A stretch of 64,000 bases of DNA from Massilia soli (lineage in GTDB: Bacteria; Pseudomonadota; Gammaproteobacteria; Burkholderiales; Burkholderiaceae_D), in contig NZ_JAFBIL020000007.1 of NCBI RefSeq assembly GCF_016809835.1, positions 248,001 through 312,000 of the forward strand, written 5' to 3'. A program made the translations under genes and the position numbers. The notes beneath the pieces were generated by a model. It had not been told where the DNA came from, searched no databases, and saw nothing but the letters and a program-made list of their open reading frames with translations. Positions 56,150-64,000 of this stretch are shown here, piece after piece (within the stretch, counting starts at the first letter, position 1; every line of letters starts with the position of its first letter).

Positions 56150-56832
56150 TGGATATCAAAAAACTGCAAGCGATCGTCGTGGACGCCCTTGAAGACATCA
56201 AGGGCCAGGACATCATGGTCTTCGACACCACCCACCTTACCAGCCTGTTCGACCGCATCGCCGTCGTCTCGGGTACCTCCAACCGCCAGACCAAGGCGCT
56301 TGCCGCGTCGGTGCGCGACAAGGTCAAGGAAGCCGGCGGCGACGTCATCGGCGTCGAAGGTGAAGACACCGGCGAATGGGTGCTGGTCGACCTGGGCGAC
56401 ATGATCGTCCACATCATGCAAGCGCCGATCCGCCAGTACTACCGCCTGGAAGAAATCTGGGGCGACAAGCCGGTCAAGCTGGGCGCCGCCAAGCGCAAGT
56501 CGACCACCGAAGCTGCTGAAGCCGCGCCAAAAACCCGCTCGAAGCACCTCGCCTCGACCCAGGAAGCGCCTGAAGTCAAGCCGGTCCGCGAACGCAAGGC
56601 GCCTGCCAAGAAGGCCGCTGCCGACGACAAGCCGAAGAAAGCCGCAGCCAAGAAGGCCGCCGCTCCAGCTGGTAAAGTCGTGAAGGTTGCACCGACCAAG
56701 ACCGAGACTGCCGCAGTCAAGGCGCTCAAGGCCTTGCCGAAGCCGCGCAAGGCAGCAGCGCCAAAAGCGCCAGCTGACGCGGCACCGGCCAAGAAGGTCA
56801 TCAAGCGCGCCGTCAAAAAAGACGCTGAGTAA
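56149..56832 (+). CDS. rsfS: Ribosome silencing factor RsfS with long basic tail
   Basis: 227 residues. The first ~112 are a normal RsfS ([42 protein letters not shown]), which binds uL14 and keeps ribosomal subunits apart when nutrients run low. The rest is an added Lys/Ala/Pro-rich tail ([30 protein letters not shown]) like histone H1 or bacterial AlgP-type repeats. The tail is probably disordered and binds nucleic acid. It is coupled to nadD by TAATG, and rlmH follows after 5 bases. Confidence 0.94.
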   Translation: MDIKKLQAIVVDALEDIKGQDIMVFDTTHLTSLFDRIAVVSGTSNRQTKALAASVRDKVKEAGGDVIGVEGEDTGEWVLVDLGDMIVHIMQAPIRQYYRLEEIWGDKPVKLGAAKRKSTTEAAEAAPKTRSKHLASTQEAPEVKPVRERKAPAKKAAADDKPKKAAAKKAAAPAGKVVKVAPTKTETAAVKALKALPKPRKAAAPKAPADAAPAKKVIKRAVKKDAE

Positions 56833-56837
56833 GGCCG

Positions 56838-57308
56838 ATGCAGCTGATCATCGCTGCGGTTGGCCACAAGATGCCGGCCTGGATTGAGACCGGCTATTCC
56901 GAGTACACGAAGCGCATGCCGCCCGAGCTGCGCATCGTGCTCAAGGAAATCAAGCCGGTGGACCGCTCCGGCAGCAAGACCGCGGCCACCGCGATGGCGC
57001 TCGAACGCGAGCGCATCGAAGCCGCCCTCCCCAAGAATGTACGCATCATCGCCCTCGACGAACGCGGCAAGGACCTGACCAGTGTCGGCCTGTCGCAACA
57101 GCTCGAAACCTGGCAGCAGGACGGCCGCGACACCGCTTTCCTCATCGGTGGGGCCGACGGCCTCGATCCGGCCCTCAAGGCCCGTGCCGAAATGCTAATA
57201 AGAATTTCCAGCATGACACTCCCGCACGGCATCGTGCGTGTTATGCTTGCCGAGCAATTGTATAGGGCGTGGACGATAACGCAGAATCACCCTTATCATC
57301 GCGTTTGA
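56838..57308 (+). CDS. rlmH: 23S rRNA pseudouridine(1915)-N3 methyltransferase
   Basis: 156 residues, exact family length. The SPOUT motifs are [22 protein letters not shown] and the C-terminal [17 protein letters not shown] and HPYHR. AAGG precedes the ATG. Always found next to rsfS. Confidence 0.96.
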   Translation: MQLIIAAVGHKMPAWIETGYSEYTKRMPPELRIVLKEIKPVDRSGSKTAATAMALERERIEAALPKNVRIIALDERGKDLTSVGLSQQLETWQQDGRDTAFLIGGADGLDPALKARAEMLIRISSMTLPHGIVRVMLAEQLYRAWTITQNHPYHRV

Positions 57309-57327
57309 GAAACCGCTGGAAGATTCG

Positions 57328-57948
57328 ATGAAACCGCTCGACAGAAAAATTTACCTGGCTTCCAAAAGCCCGCGCAGACGGGAACTACTGCGCCAGATTG
57401 GCGTCGAGTTTGAACTGCTCATGCTGCGCAACGACACCGTACGCGGACCCGATGTGACGGAAGAAGCGTTGGATGACGAATCGCCCGCCGATTATGTCGC
57501 CCGCGTCGCCAACGAAAAAGCCGAATTCGCCTGGAACATGGTCCACCACCGGCGCATGAAGATCCGCCCGGTGCTGGCTGCCGACACCACGGTGACCATC
57601 GACGGCAAAATCCTCGGCAAGCCTGCCTCGCAGGCAGAAGCCATCGCCATGCTCGAAAAGCTGTCCGGCCGCACCCACCAGGTGCTGACGTCGGTGGCCG
57701 TGCACTACACCGACTTGGCCGAGCAGATCACGCAGGTCTCCGACGTGCGCTTCGCCACTTTGAGCGCCGCGTCGATCAAGGCCTATTGCGCCACCAGCGA
57801 ACCGTACGACAAAGCCGGCGGCTACGGCATCCAGGGCCTCGCTGCGCTGTTTGTCGAGCACATCGAAGGCAGCCACTCGGGCATCATGGGTTTGCCGCTG
57901 TACGAAACGGCGAACATGCTGCGCAGGGCTGGCATACCGCTGGCGTAA
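57328..57948 (+). CDS. maf: Maf-family nucleoside triphosphate pyrophosphatase
   Basis: 206 residues. The Maf signature YLASKSPRRRELL, the catalytic region VLAADTTVTIDGKILGKP and the KAGGYGIQG loop are all there. It removes non-canonical or excess nucleotides (dTTP/UTP type). GGAAGA precedes the ATG. Confidence 0.93.
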   Translation: MKPLDRKIYLASKSPRRRELLRQIGVEFELLMLRNDTVRGPDVTEEALDDESPADYVARVANEKAEFAWNMVHHRRMKIRPVLAADTTVTIDGKILGKPASQAEAIAMLEKLSGRTHQVLTSVAVHYTDLAEQITQVSDVRFATLSAASIKAYCATSEPYDKAGGYGIQGLAALFVEHIEGSHSGIMGLPLYETANMLRRAGIPLA

Positions 57949-57965
57949 GCGACGGTTAGCCTGAC

Positions 57966-58073
57966 CGTCGTTCCCGCGCAGGCGGGAACCTATAGCGCCA
58001 GCGTCCGGTATTCGTAATTTTAATTACCCGCTGACCGGACGCGGTATCGGTTCCCGCGTTCGCGGGAACGACG
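57966..58073. repeat. REP-like inverted pair, copy 3 (108 bases)
   Basis: CGTCGTTCCCGCG and CGCGGGAACGACG end the element, as in copies 2 and 4. A second inner inverted repeat (GCGTCCGGT 58001-58009 / ACCGGACGC 58034-58042) surrounds an A/T-rich centre, which makes this copy longer. It fills most of the maf-rng gap. Confidence 0.85.
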
Positions 58074-58181
58074 AAACGGCAAGGTGCGCGGATCCGCACC
58101 ATGCACCCATCCCCTCCGTTGCACCCCGGCGTACACCGCGCCCGTGTATCATCATGCTTTCCCCGCTGCCGCCCGTGCCCC

Positions 58182-59645
58182 ATGAACGAAGACATCCTGA
58201 TTAACATCACCCCGCAAGAAACGCGCGTCGCGCTGATCCTGCAAGGCGCCGTACAGGAACTGCACATCGAGCGCACGCTCACGCGCGGCCTGGCTGGCAA
58301 TGTCTACTCCGGCAAAGTGGTACGGGTTTTACCCGGCATGCAATCGGCCTTCATCGACATCGGCCTGGAACGCGCCGCCTTCCTGCACGTGGCCGACATC
58401 TGGGAAGCCCGTGGCCACGATGGCGCCACCGTGCCGCCAACACCGATCGAAAAGATCCTGTTCGACGGCCAGGTGCTGACCGTCCAGGTGATCAAGGACC
58501 CGATCGGCACCAAGGGTGCGCGCCTGTCCACCCAGATCTCGATCGCCGGGCGCATGCTGGTCTACCTGCCGCAAGACTGCCACATCGGGATCTCGCAAAA
58601 GATCGAAAAGGAATCGGAGCGCGAAGCGCTTCGCAGCCGCCTTCAAAGCCTGCTGCCCCCTGAAGAAAAAGGCGGCTACATCGTGCGCACGATGGCCGAG
58701 GAAGCGCCCGACGCCGACCTGGCCGCCGACGTCGACTACCTGCGCAAGACCTGGGCGGCAATCGTGCATGGCGCACGCACCCGCCCTGCCACCAGCCTGC
58801 TGTACCAGGACCTGAGCCTGGCGCAGCGCGTGATGCGCGACTTCGTACATGATGAAACGTCGGTCATCCAGGTGGACTCGCGCGAGAACCACGTCAAGCT
58901 GGTCGAATTCGCGCAGGCGTACACGCCAGGCGTGCTGTCGCGCCTCCAGCACTACACCGGCGAGCGCCCGCTGTTTGACCTGTACGGCGTCGAGGAAGAG
59001 ATCCTGCGCGCGCTGGGCCGCCGCGTGGACCTGAAGTCCGGCGGCTACCTGATCGTCGACCAGACCGAGGCGATGACGACCATCGACGTGAACACGGGCG
59101 GCTTTGTCGGCGGCCGCAATTTTGCCGACACGATCTTCAAGACCAACCTGGAAGCCGCGCACGCCATCGCCCGCCAGCTGCGCCTGCGTAACCTCGGCGG
59201 CATCATCATCCTTGACTTCATCGACATGGATAACAACGAGCACCGCAACGCGGTGCTGGCGGAGCTGAAGAAGGCGCTGGCGCGCGACCGCACCAAGGTG
59301 TCGGTGTCGGGCTTCTCGGCGCTGGGCCTGGTGGAGATGACGAGGAAGCGCACGCGCGAATCGCTGGCGCATATCCTGTGCGAGCCGTGCCCTGCTTGCG
59401 CGGGCAAAGGCCAGGTCAAGACCAGCCGCACGATCTGCTACGAGATCCTGCGCGAGCTGCTGCGCGAAGCGAAGCAATTCAATCCGCGTGAATTCCGCAT
59501 CCTGGCGTCGCAGGAAGTCGTTGACCTGTTCCTTGAGGAAGAGTCGCAGCACCTGGCCATGCTGGGAGACTTCATCGGCAAGCGCATCTCGCTGCAAGTT
59601 GAGACTGGCTACCACCAGGAACAGTACGACGTCATCTTGATGTGA
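58182..59645 (+). CDS. rng: Ribonuclease G
   Basis: 487 residues. An S1 RNA-binding domain (GNVYSGKVVRVLPGMQSAFIDIG), the catalytic centre (TIDVNTGGFVGGRN, IILDFIDMDNNEHR) and the zinc-link CEPCPACAGKG fit RNase E/G. The short length and lack of the long RNase E scaffold show it is RNase G. It cuts the 16S rRNA precursor and some mRNAs. The ATG at 58182 was chosen over the upstream frame. Confidence 0.95.
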   Translation: MNEDILINITPQETRVALILQGAVQELHIERTLTRGLAGNVYSGKVVRVLPGMQSAFIDIGLERAAFLHVADIWEARGHDGATVPPTPIEKILFDGQVLTVQVIKDPIGTKGARLSTQISIAGRMLVYLPQDCHIGISQKIEKESEREALRSRLQSLLPPEEKGGYIVRTMAEEAPDADLAADVDYLRKTWAAIVHGARTRPATSLLYQDLSLAQRVMRDFVHDETSVIQVDSRENHVKLVEFAQAYTPGVLSRLQHYTGERPLFDLYGVEEEILRALGRRVDLKSGGYLIVDQTEAMTTIDVNTGGFVGGRNFADTIFKTNLEAAHAIARQLRLRNLGGIIILDFIDMDNNEHRNAVLAELKKALARDRTKVSVSGFSALGLVEMTRKRTRESLAHILCEPCPACAGKGQVKTSRTICYEILRELLREAKQFNPREFRILASQEVVDLFLEEESQHLAMLGDFIGKRISLQVETGYHQEQYDVILM

Positions 59646-59708
59646 CAGAAATATTGCGAATTGACACTCCAAGGAAGAGTTATCATTCAATTTTCTTTGG
59701 AAATCAAG

Positions 59709-60125
59709 ATGAGCGATTACCTCGCGGTTTTCTTACTGGCAGCCGTTGAGCTTTGGGCGGCGATTCCGCTGGGCCTCAAATTCGGCATGACGGCTGTCCC
59801 CCTCGCCGTTTGCGTGATCGCGGGCGCGTTCGCCGGAGCAAGTATCGCACTGCTGTCCGGTAACGCCCTGTACAAAATCATCATTCAGTACCGCAAGGAT
59901 TTTGGCCAAACCGGCGCCGCCGGGTGGCTGGTGAAAAACGGCGTTTGGGCCGTCGGACTTCTGGGGCCGCTCGTGCTCGGATCGACACTCACTGCGGCAT
60001 TAGCCACCAGCATCGGTATGCCGCGAGGGAAGACGCTATTGGCACTGACTGCCGGGATCGTGGTGTGGACGATGACGTTCGTCGCAGCAGGCACCTGGGG
60101 CATTCAATTTATCAAGAACTCCTGA
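59709..60125 (+). CDS. Small membrane protein, Sm_multidrug_ex-like
   Basis: 138 residues with about four membrane helices. The N-terminal VELWAAIPLGLKFGM resembles the ELxGAIPLGI motif of the small multidrug export family (PF06695-type). GGAAATCAAG precedes the ATG at 59709, and a good -35 (TTGACA at 59661) lies upstream without a clear -10. Start of a three-gene unit. Transport is a guess from family similarity. Confidence 0.6.
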   Translation: MSDYLAVFLLAAVELWAAIPLGLKFGMTAVPLAVCVIAGAFAGASIALLSGNALYKIIIQYRKDFGQTGAAGWLVKNGVWAVGLLGPLVLGSTLTAALATSIGMPRGKTLLALTAGIVVWTMTFVAAGTWGIQFIKNS

Positions 60126-60129
60126 AATC

Positions 60130-60777
60130 ATGCTACGGCCAATCCTCCTTATAGCGCTCGCCACCATGTGCGGCGCGTCTCAAGCCAAGCGCCCTGGTGG
60201 CGAACCTGGGCGCTTCGATTATTACGCCGTCGCGCTCAGCTGGTCGCCATCGTACTGCGCCACCCGCAACGACCCCGATCAGTGCGCCGTTGGCCGCCGG
60301 CTTGGCTTTGTACTGCACGGCCTGTGGCCGCAGTACGAACGCGGCTATCCCGAAAGCTGCTCGACCGAAAAATTGTCGCCGCAAGTGCGCAACCAATACA
60401 GCGCGCTGTTTCCCTCGGCGCGATTGGCCGAGCATGAGTGGAAAAAGCACGGCACCTGTTCCGGCCTCGACCCGGCCGCCTACTTCACGCTTTCGGGCAA
60501 GTTGAAGAACCAGGTTGCGATCCCGCGTCCATTCCAGCAGCCTTCCGCACCGCTTCGCGTATCGTACGGCGAATTCGTCCAGGCCTTCAAGGCCGCCAAT
60601 CCAAGGATGCAGCAATATTCGGTGTTGCCGTTCTGCGCCGCCGGCGGTCGCTTCTTGCGTGAAGTCCATGTTTGCTACGACAAACGCGGGACGTCGCGCA
60701 GTTGCAGCGAAGGCCAGGTCAAACGGTCGTACAGCAGCTGCCGGCAAGAGACCTTCTTGATCCAGAACGTACGCTAA
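60130..60777 (+). CDS. Exported ribonuclease T2
   Basis: 215 residues with a signal peptide (ending CGASQAKR). Both catalytic segments are clear: CAS-1 FVLHGLWPQ and CAS-2 EHEWKKHGTC, with their His and Glu residues. Several paired cysteines fit a periplasmic or secreted enzyme (RNase I type). It follows the small membrane protein after 4 bases. Confidence 0.9.
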   Translation: MLRPILLIALATMCGASQAKRPGGEPGRFDYYAVALSWSPSYCATRNDPDQCAVGRRLGFVLHGLWPQYERGYPESCSTEKLSPQVRNQYSALFPSARLAEHEWKKHGTCSGLDPAAYFTLSGKLKNQVAIPRPFQQPSAPLRVSYGEFVQAFKAANPRMQQYSVLPFCAAGGRFLREVHVCYDKRGTSRSCSEGQVKRSYSSCRQETFLIQNVR

Positions 60778-60790
60778 CGCAAGGGTCACC

Positions 60791-61159
60791 ATGCGCGCAT
60801 TTGCCGTCGTCGCTATCACCTTCATCGTCAGCATGACGATCCTTGTGACGAGCTATCAAGCGTTTCTCGGACGCGCTTCGCTCATCAGTGGCCGCTTCAG
60901 CCTTGCCGGGATGGGGATAGCGCTCGGTTTCGTCGCCGGCTGGTGCAGCTGGGTTCAACGCCATCCAGCCGCTTTCGTCGGCACAAACTTCGTCGTTGGC
61001 TGTTTGATTCTGCTGCCGATGGTACTGACCAGCTACGGTTTTGCGCTGATCCTCTTCCCATTCGTGCTGGTTTGGGTCGGAACAAATTTTCTTGGATTCA
61101 TCCTGACGCAGAAATTTCGCGCCGCCAACAGGACCGGCGTTCCGCCCGTTTCAGAGTAA
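60791..61159 (+). CDS. Small four-helix membrane protein
   Basis: 122 residues with predicted membrane helices at about 5-25, 38-55, 63-80 and 84-103. It follows the RNase T2 gene after 13 bases and probably belongs to the same transcript. No family recognised. Confidence 0.55.
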   Translation: MRAFAVVAITFIVSMTILVTSYQAFLGRASLISGRFSLAGMGIALGFVAGWCSWVQRHPAAFVGTNFVVGCLILLPMVLTSYGFALILFPFVLVWVGTNFLGFILTQKFRAANRTGVPPVSE

Positions 61160-61189
61160 GCCCACCATTCGCGAACATGGGAGTACGAC

Positions 61190-61873
61190 ATGCATATCCT
61201 GATGGTGCGACGTCACACGACTAGCTCGGTGATACCGGAAAGAAAACGGGTTTCTGGCTGGAAGAATTCGCCGCGCCCTATTACGTTTTCAAGGACGCGG
61301 GGGCGAAGATCACGCTGGCCTCCCCCAGGGGCGGGCAGCCGCCGCTCGATCCCAAGAGCGATGAGCCCGATGCGCAGACCGAGGCGACCAAACGCTTCAA
61401 GTCCGACAAGGATGCGCAGGCGGCGCTGGCAACCACCACGCCACTCGACAACATTTCCGATCAAGATTTTGACGCTGTGTTCTATCCGGGCGGCCACGGT
61501 CCTTTGTGGGACCTGGCCACTGACCAGCGCTCGATCGCATTGATTGAAACCATGTACGCGGGAGGCAAGATTGTTGCCGCGGTCTGCCACGCGCCAGCCG
61601 CCCTGCTGAACGCCAATGCCCCCGACGGCCGGCCGCTGGTGCGTGACAAGCGCGTTTACCGGCTTCACCAATAGCGAGGAGGAAGGCGTTCAGCTGACCA
61701 ACATCGTGCCCTTCGTGCTCGAAGATGCGCTACTGAAGCACGGTGGCCACTACAGCAAGGGGCCCGACTGGGCACCGTATGTGGTTACCGAAGGCCGCCT
61801 GGTGACAGGTCAACACCCGGCCTCGTCAGAGCCGGCCGCGCGCGAAGTGCTGCGGCTGCTGGGAAAGTCATAA
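61190..61873 (+). pseudogene. Broken DJ-1/PfpI-family gene (Hsp31-like)
   Basis: Read across frames, the product is a normal DJ-1/PfpI protein of about 225 residues: MHILMV...TSHD-LGDTGKKTGFW, FYPGGHGPLWDL, the nucleophile Cys in AAVCHAPAALL, then TGFTNSEEEGVQ. Three lesions break it: a one-base loss near 61208, an in-frame TAG at 61222 where Gln is expected, and a one-base gain in the T-run near 61660. The downstream frames are otherwise well kept, so the inactivation is recent, or some lesions are sequencing errors. The family detoxifies glyoxals or acts as a chaperone. Confidence 0.8.
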
Positions 61874-62263
61874 GGTAATTTCCAGGAAGCGGCCCAGGCG
61901 CGCCATCAGATCATTCGGCTGGAACGGCTTGATGATGTAGTCGTTGGCGCCTTTGTCGAGCGCGCGCACGATGTCAGATTCGGTCGACTGTGCGGTGAGC
62001 ATCACGATCGGCACCGCGTCCCAGTCGGCGCGCGCGCGGATCACGTGCACCAGCTCGAAGCCGCCGACATACGGCAGCATCACATCAAGCAGTATCAACG
62101 CAGGGGGCACGTCGGCGGTATCGATGACGACGCCGGCATCGCGTCCGTCACGGCAGATTTGTACCCTGTAGCCCTGGCGCTTTAACAATAGCCTGAGCAG
62201 GCTGCTGATGTGTTCATCGTCTTCGATGACGAGTACGTAGGCGAGTGGATCGGGTGACGTCAT
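61868..62263 (-). CDS. Single-domain response regulator
   Basis: 131 residues, a lone receiver domain: VLVIEDDEH, phospho-acceptor Asp in ILLDVMLPYVGG, Thr in VMLTAQS and Lys in IIKPFQP. No output domain and no kinase beside it, so it likely works in a relay or binds a partner. The ATG at 62263 is used; the frame from 62323 is longer without support. It overlaps the end of the broken DJ-1 gene on the other strand. Confidence 0.85.
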   Translation of the reverse strand: MTSPDPLAYVLVIEDDEHISSLLRLLLKRQGYRVQICRDGRDAGVVIDTADVPPALILLDVMLPYVGGFELVHVIRARADWDAVPIVMLTAQSTESDIVRALDKGANDYIIKPFQPNDLMARLGRFLEITL

Positions 62264-62386
62264 CGCAGGATCCGGCAGGTGAATGTCCACCAAGTATAGG
62301 CGCGAACAGGGAATATTTAACAAATTTTTCCTGCCTGACTTGCGCCTTGCAACACCGCGTAAATGCTTAGCGATACTCAGTAGTAG

Positions 62387-63196
62387 CTAGTTGGTCGTCA
62401 CTCTCGCTGAAGCATGGAACAACTGCTGCCCGGCAGGACGGAATGTCACAATTCGCTGCTGCCCCTCCGCCGAGGTAAGCCAGTCGATCAGCGCCTTGGC
62501 GCCCTTGTAGTTCACGCCCGGATGGCGTGCGGGATTGACCGCAATGACGCCGTAGGGATTATGCATCCGGGTGTCGCCCTCGACCAGCACGGCAAGCCCG
62601 GTCCTGGCCTTGTAGGTGGCGTAGGTGGCGCGGTCGGTCAGCGTATAGGCCTGCAGTTCAGCGGCCATCGTCAGCACCTCGCCCATGCCCAGGCCCGCGG
62701 AGATATATCTGCCCGGCGCCGGTTGCGTGCCGGCCTGCTTCCAGTACGATTTCTCCATCACGTCGGTACCGGAATTGTCGCCGCGCGAGATGAATTTCGC
62801 ACCGCTTGCCGCGATGGATTTGAAGGCCGCGATGACGTCCTTGCCACCCTTGACCCGCGCTGGATCGGCGACCGGCCCGGCCACGATGAAGTCGTTGTAC
62901 ATCACGTCGCGGCGGTCGATGCCGTAGCCGTCGGCGACGAACTTGTCCTCCGCTGCGCGCGCATGGACGAGGGTGACGTCGACGTCGCCATTCTTTGCCA
63001 GCTCAAGCGCCTTGCCGGTGCCGACTGAAATGACGTGGACCTTGGTGTTGGTCTTCGCTTCAAAGGCCGGCAGCAGGTGGGCAAGAAGGCCGGAGCTTTC
63101 CGTGCTGGTGGTGGTCGACAGGCGGATCACTTGCTGGGCGTTGGCGAGGGGCGCGAAGGCAAGCGACGCAAGGATAATCAGGGCACTGAAGTTCAT
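62387..63196 (-). CDS. tupA: Tungstate ABC transporter substrate-binding protein
   Basis: 269 residues with a signal peptide (ending LANAQQ). The TTTSTESSGLL motif near the mature N-terminus and the SRGDNSGTD segment are the oxyanion-binding marks of TupA (tungstate) as opposed to ModA. It hands tungstate to a membrane permease. GGAG precedes the ATG at 63196. tupC lies upstream in the same direction, separated by a REP-like element. Confidence 0.85.
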   Translation of the reverse strand: MNFSALIILASLAFAPLANAQQVIRLSTTTSTESSGLLAHLLPAFEAKTNTKVHVISVGTGKALELAKNGDVDVTLVHARAAEDKFVADGYGIDRRDVMYNDFIVAGPVADPARVKGGKDVIAAFKSIAASGAKFISRGDNSGTDVMEKSYWKQAGTQPAPGRYISAGLGMGEVLTMAAELQAYTLTDRATYATYKARTGLAVLVEGDTRMHNPYGVIAVNPARHPGVNYKGAKALIDWLTSAEGQQRIVTFRPAGQQLFHASARVTTN

Positions 63197-63213
63197 CTTC
63201 GTTATCTCCAACC

Positions 63214-63294
63214 CGTCGTTCCCGCGAAAGCGGGAACCCATGGCGCGCTGGCAAAGCCGACGAACGATGGATTCCCGCCTGCGCGGGGACGACG
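63214..63294. repeat. REP-like inverted pair, copy 4 (81 bases)
   Basis: CGTCGTTCCCGCG at the left and GCGGGGACGACG at the right form the same ends as copies 2 and 3. It lies inside the tup operon, between tupC and tupA, where it may set different mRNA levels. Confidence 0.85.
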
Positions 63295-63300
63295 GAGGGG

Positions 63301-63993
63301 TTAGGTTACCAGCGCAATCGACGGTCCGTCACTATCCGCATTGCGCCGCTCAAGCTTGCCGTCGCGTAGCTTCAGGCGCCCTACTCCGGGCAACCCGATC
63401 AGGTCGCGGTCATGGCACGCCATCACAACGCTCGTGCCTTCCTTGACCAGCTGCGGTATCAACGCCAGCACCTGCTCGCGCGCCGCGCCGTCCAGGTTCG
63501 CCGTCGGCTCGTCCAGCAGCAGCAGCTTCGGCTCCAGCACCCGCGCACGCGCGAGCGCAATGCGCTGCTTCTCGCCGCCCGACAGACGCGATGGGTCGCT
63601 GTCGCGCAGATGTGCCACGCCGGCCCACGCCATCGCCTCGTCCACCAGCCGCGTCACCTGCGCCTTCGGCATGCCGCGCGCCACCAGGCCGTATCCGATG
63701 TTCGCCGCCACGCTGGTCGAGAACATCACCGGATGCTGGTGGACGTACACCACCGCCGCGCGCATCGCGGCCGGGTACGGCGACAGCGTCGTCGCCTGCG
63801 ATTCAAACAACACGCCGTGCGCCTCGGCGGGTTCAAGACCGGCCAGTATTCGCAGCAAGGTGCTCTTGCCCGCGCCGTTCACGCCCGTCAGCACGTAGGC
63901 CCGGCCGGTGTCGAGCGCAAGCTGCTCGATGTCGAACTGCAGCCGCTCGCCAAAGCGTTTGCGCAGGCGTTCGATGCGGATCAGGGCGCTCAT
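63301..63993 (-). CDS. tupC: Tungstate ABC transporter ATP-binding protein
   Basis: 230 residues. A complete ABC domain: Walker A GVNGAGKST, Q-loop VHQHPVMF, signature LSGGEKQR, Walker B LLLLDE and the H-loop CHD. Its place directly before tupA makes it the ATPase of the tungstate importer; the permease gene is expected just beyond the right edge. GAAGGG precedes the ATG. Confidence 0.85.
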   Translation of the reverse strand: MSALIRIERLRKRFGERLQFDIEQLALDTGRAYVLTGVNGAGKSTLLRILAGLEPAEAHGVLFESQATTLSPYPAAMRAAVVYVHQHPVMFSTSVAANIGYGLVARGMPKAQVTRLVDEAMAWAGVAHLRDSDPSRLSGGEKQRIALARARVLEPKLLLLDEPTANLDGAAREQVLALIPQLVKEGTSVVMACHDRDLIGLPGVGRLKLRDGKLERRNADSDGPSIALVT

Positions 63994-64000
63994 GCCCTTC

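Overview
The window is about 64 kb of a high-GC chromosome from a beta-proteobacterium, most likely family Oxalobacteraceae (Massilia/Telluria/Duganella group). The evidence is the yebC-purD-hemF-nadD-rsfS-rlmH-maf-rng housekeeping block, a PEP-CTERM protein behind a sigma-54-type promoter, many c-di-GMP and two-component sensors, TonB receptors and several REP-like intergenic repeats. I see no phage, integrase, transposase, CRISPR array or rRNA. There is one tRNA, Thr with anticodon CGT.

Layout. 1-2.9 kb: the end of one half and all of the other half of a heterodimeric ABC exporter. 2.9-7.8 kb: a TonB receptor and a YfiR-like protein, divergent from a periplasmic-TPR diguanylate cyclase. 7.9-9.7 kb: a DUF5694 protein and two small envelope proteins. 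9.8-17.7 kb: a five-gene minus-strand operon built around a 1202-residue tubulin/FtsZ-like protein with a C-terminal GYF-like domain. It is flanked by a secreted, membrane-anchored vWA-like protein, a three-helix membrane protein and two zinc-ribbon proteins; this is the most interesting locus here. 17.9-23.3 kb: an M29/NicX-like metalloprotein, the PEP-CTERM protein, a phytanoyl-CoA dioxygenase-like enzyme, a DUF2750 protein and a CHASE-PAS histidine kinase. 23.4-29.1 kb: an M1 peptidase / DUF6702 / TonB receptor operon and a 2OG-Fe(II) oxygenase. 29.2-31.9 kb: a receiver-kinase hybrid and a second diguanylate cyclase. 32.4-38.1 kb: a complete RND efflux operon. 38.2-41.4 kb: a large catalase (katE) and a Ser/Gly-rich ElaB/DUF883-like protein. 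41.9-44.8 kb: a KaiC-like ATPase with a small partner and a NarL/UhpB-type kinase. 45.0-52.2 kb: tRNA-Thr, fbp, pepN, a DUF4136 lipoprotein, and a qor / mgsA / DMT-transporter operon. 52.4-59.6 kb: the housekeeping block. 59.7-64 kb: small membrane proteins, an RNase T2, a broken DJ-1/PfpI gene, a lone receiver protein and part of a tungstate ABC system (tupA, tupC).

How it fits together. Much of the content senses or remodels the cell envelope: two diguanylate cyclases, three histidine kinases, one lone receiver, two TonB receptors, RND and ABC exporters. The core housekeeping genes sit on the right. Starts were moved to internal ATG/GTG/TTG codons where a ribosome-binding site or a 1-4 base stop/start overlap supports it. 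All functional calls are from reading motifs by eye; no database search was run.
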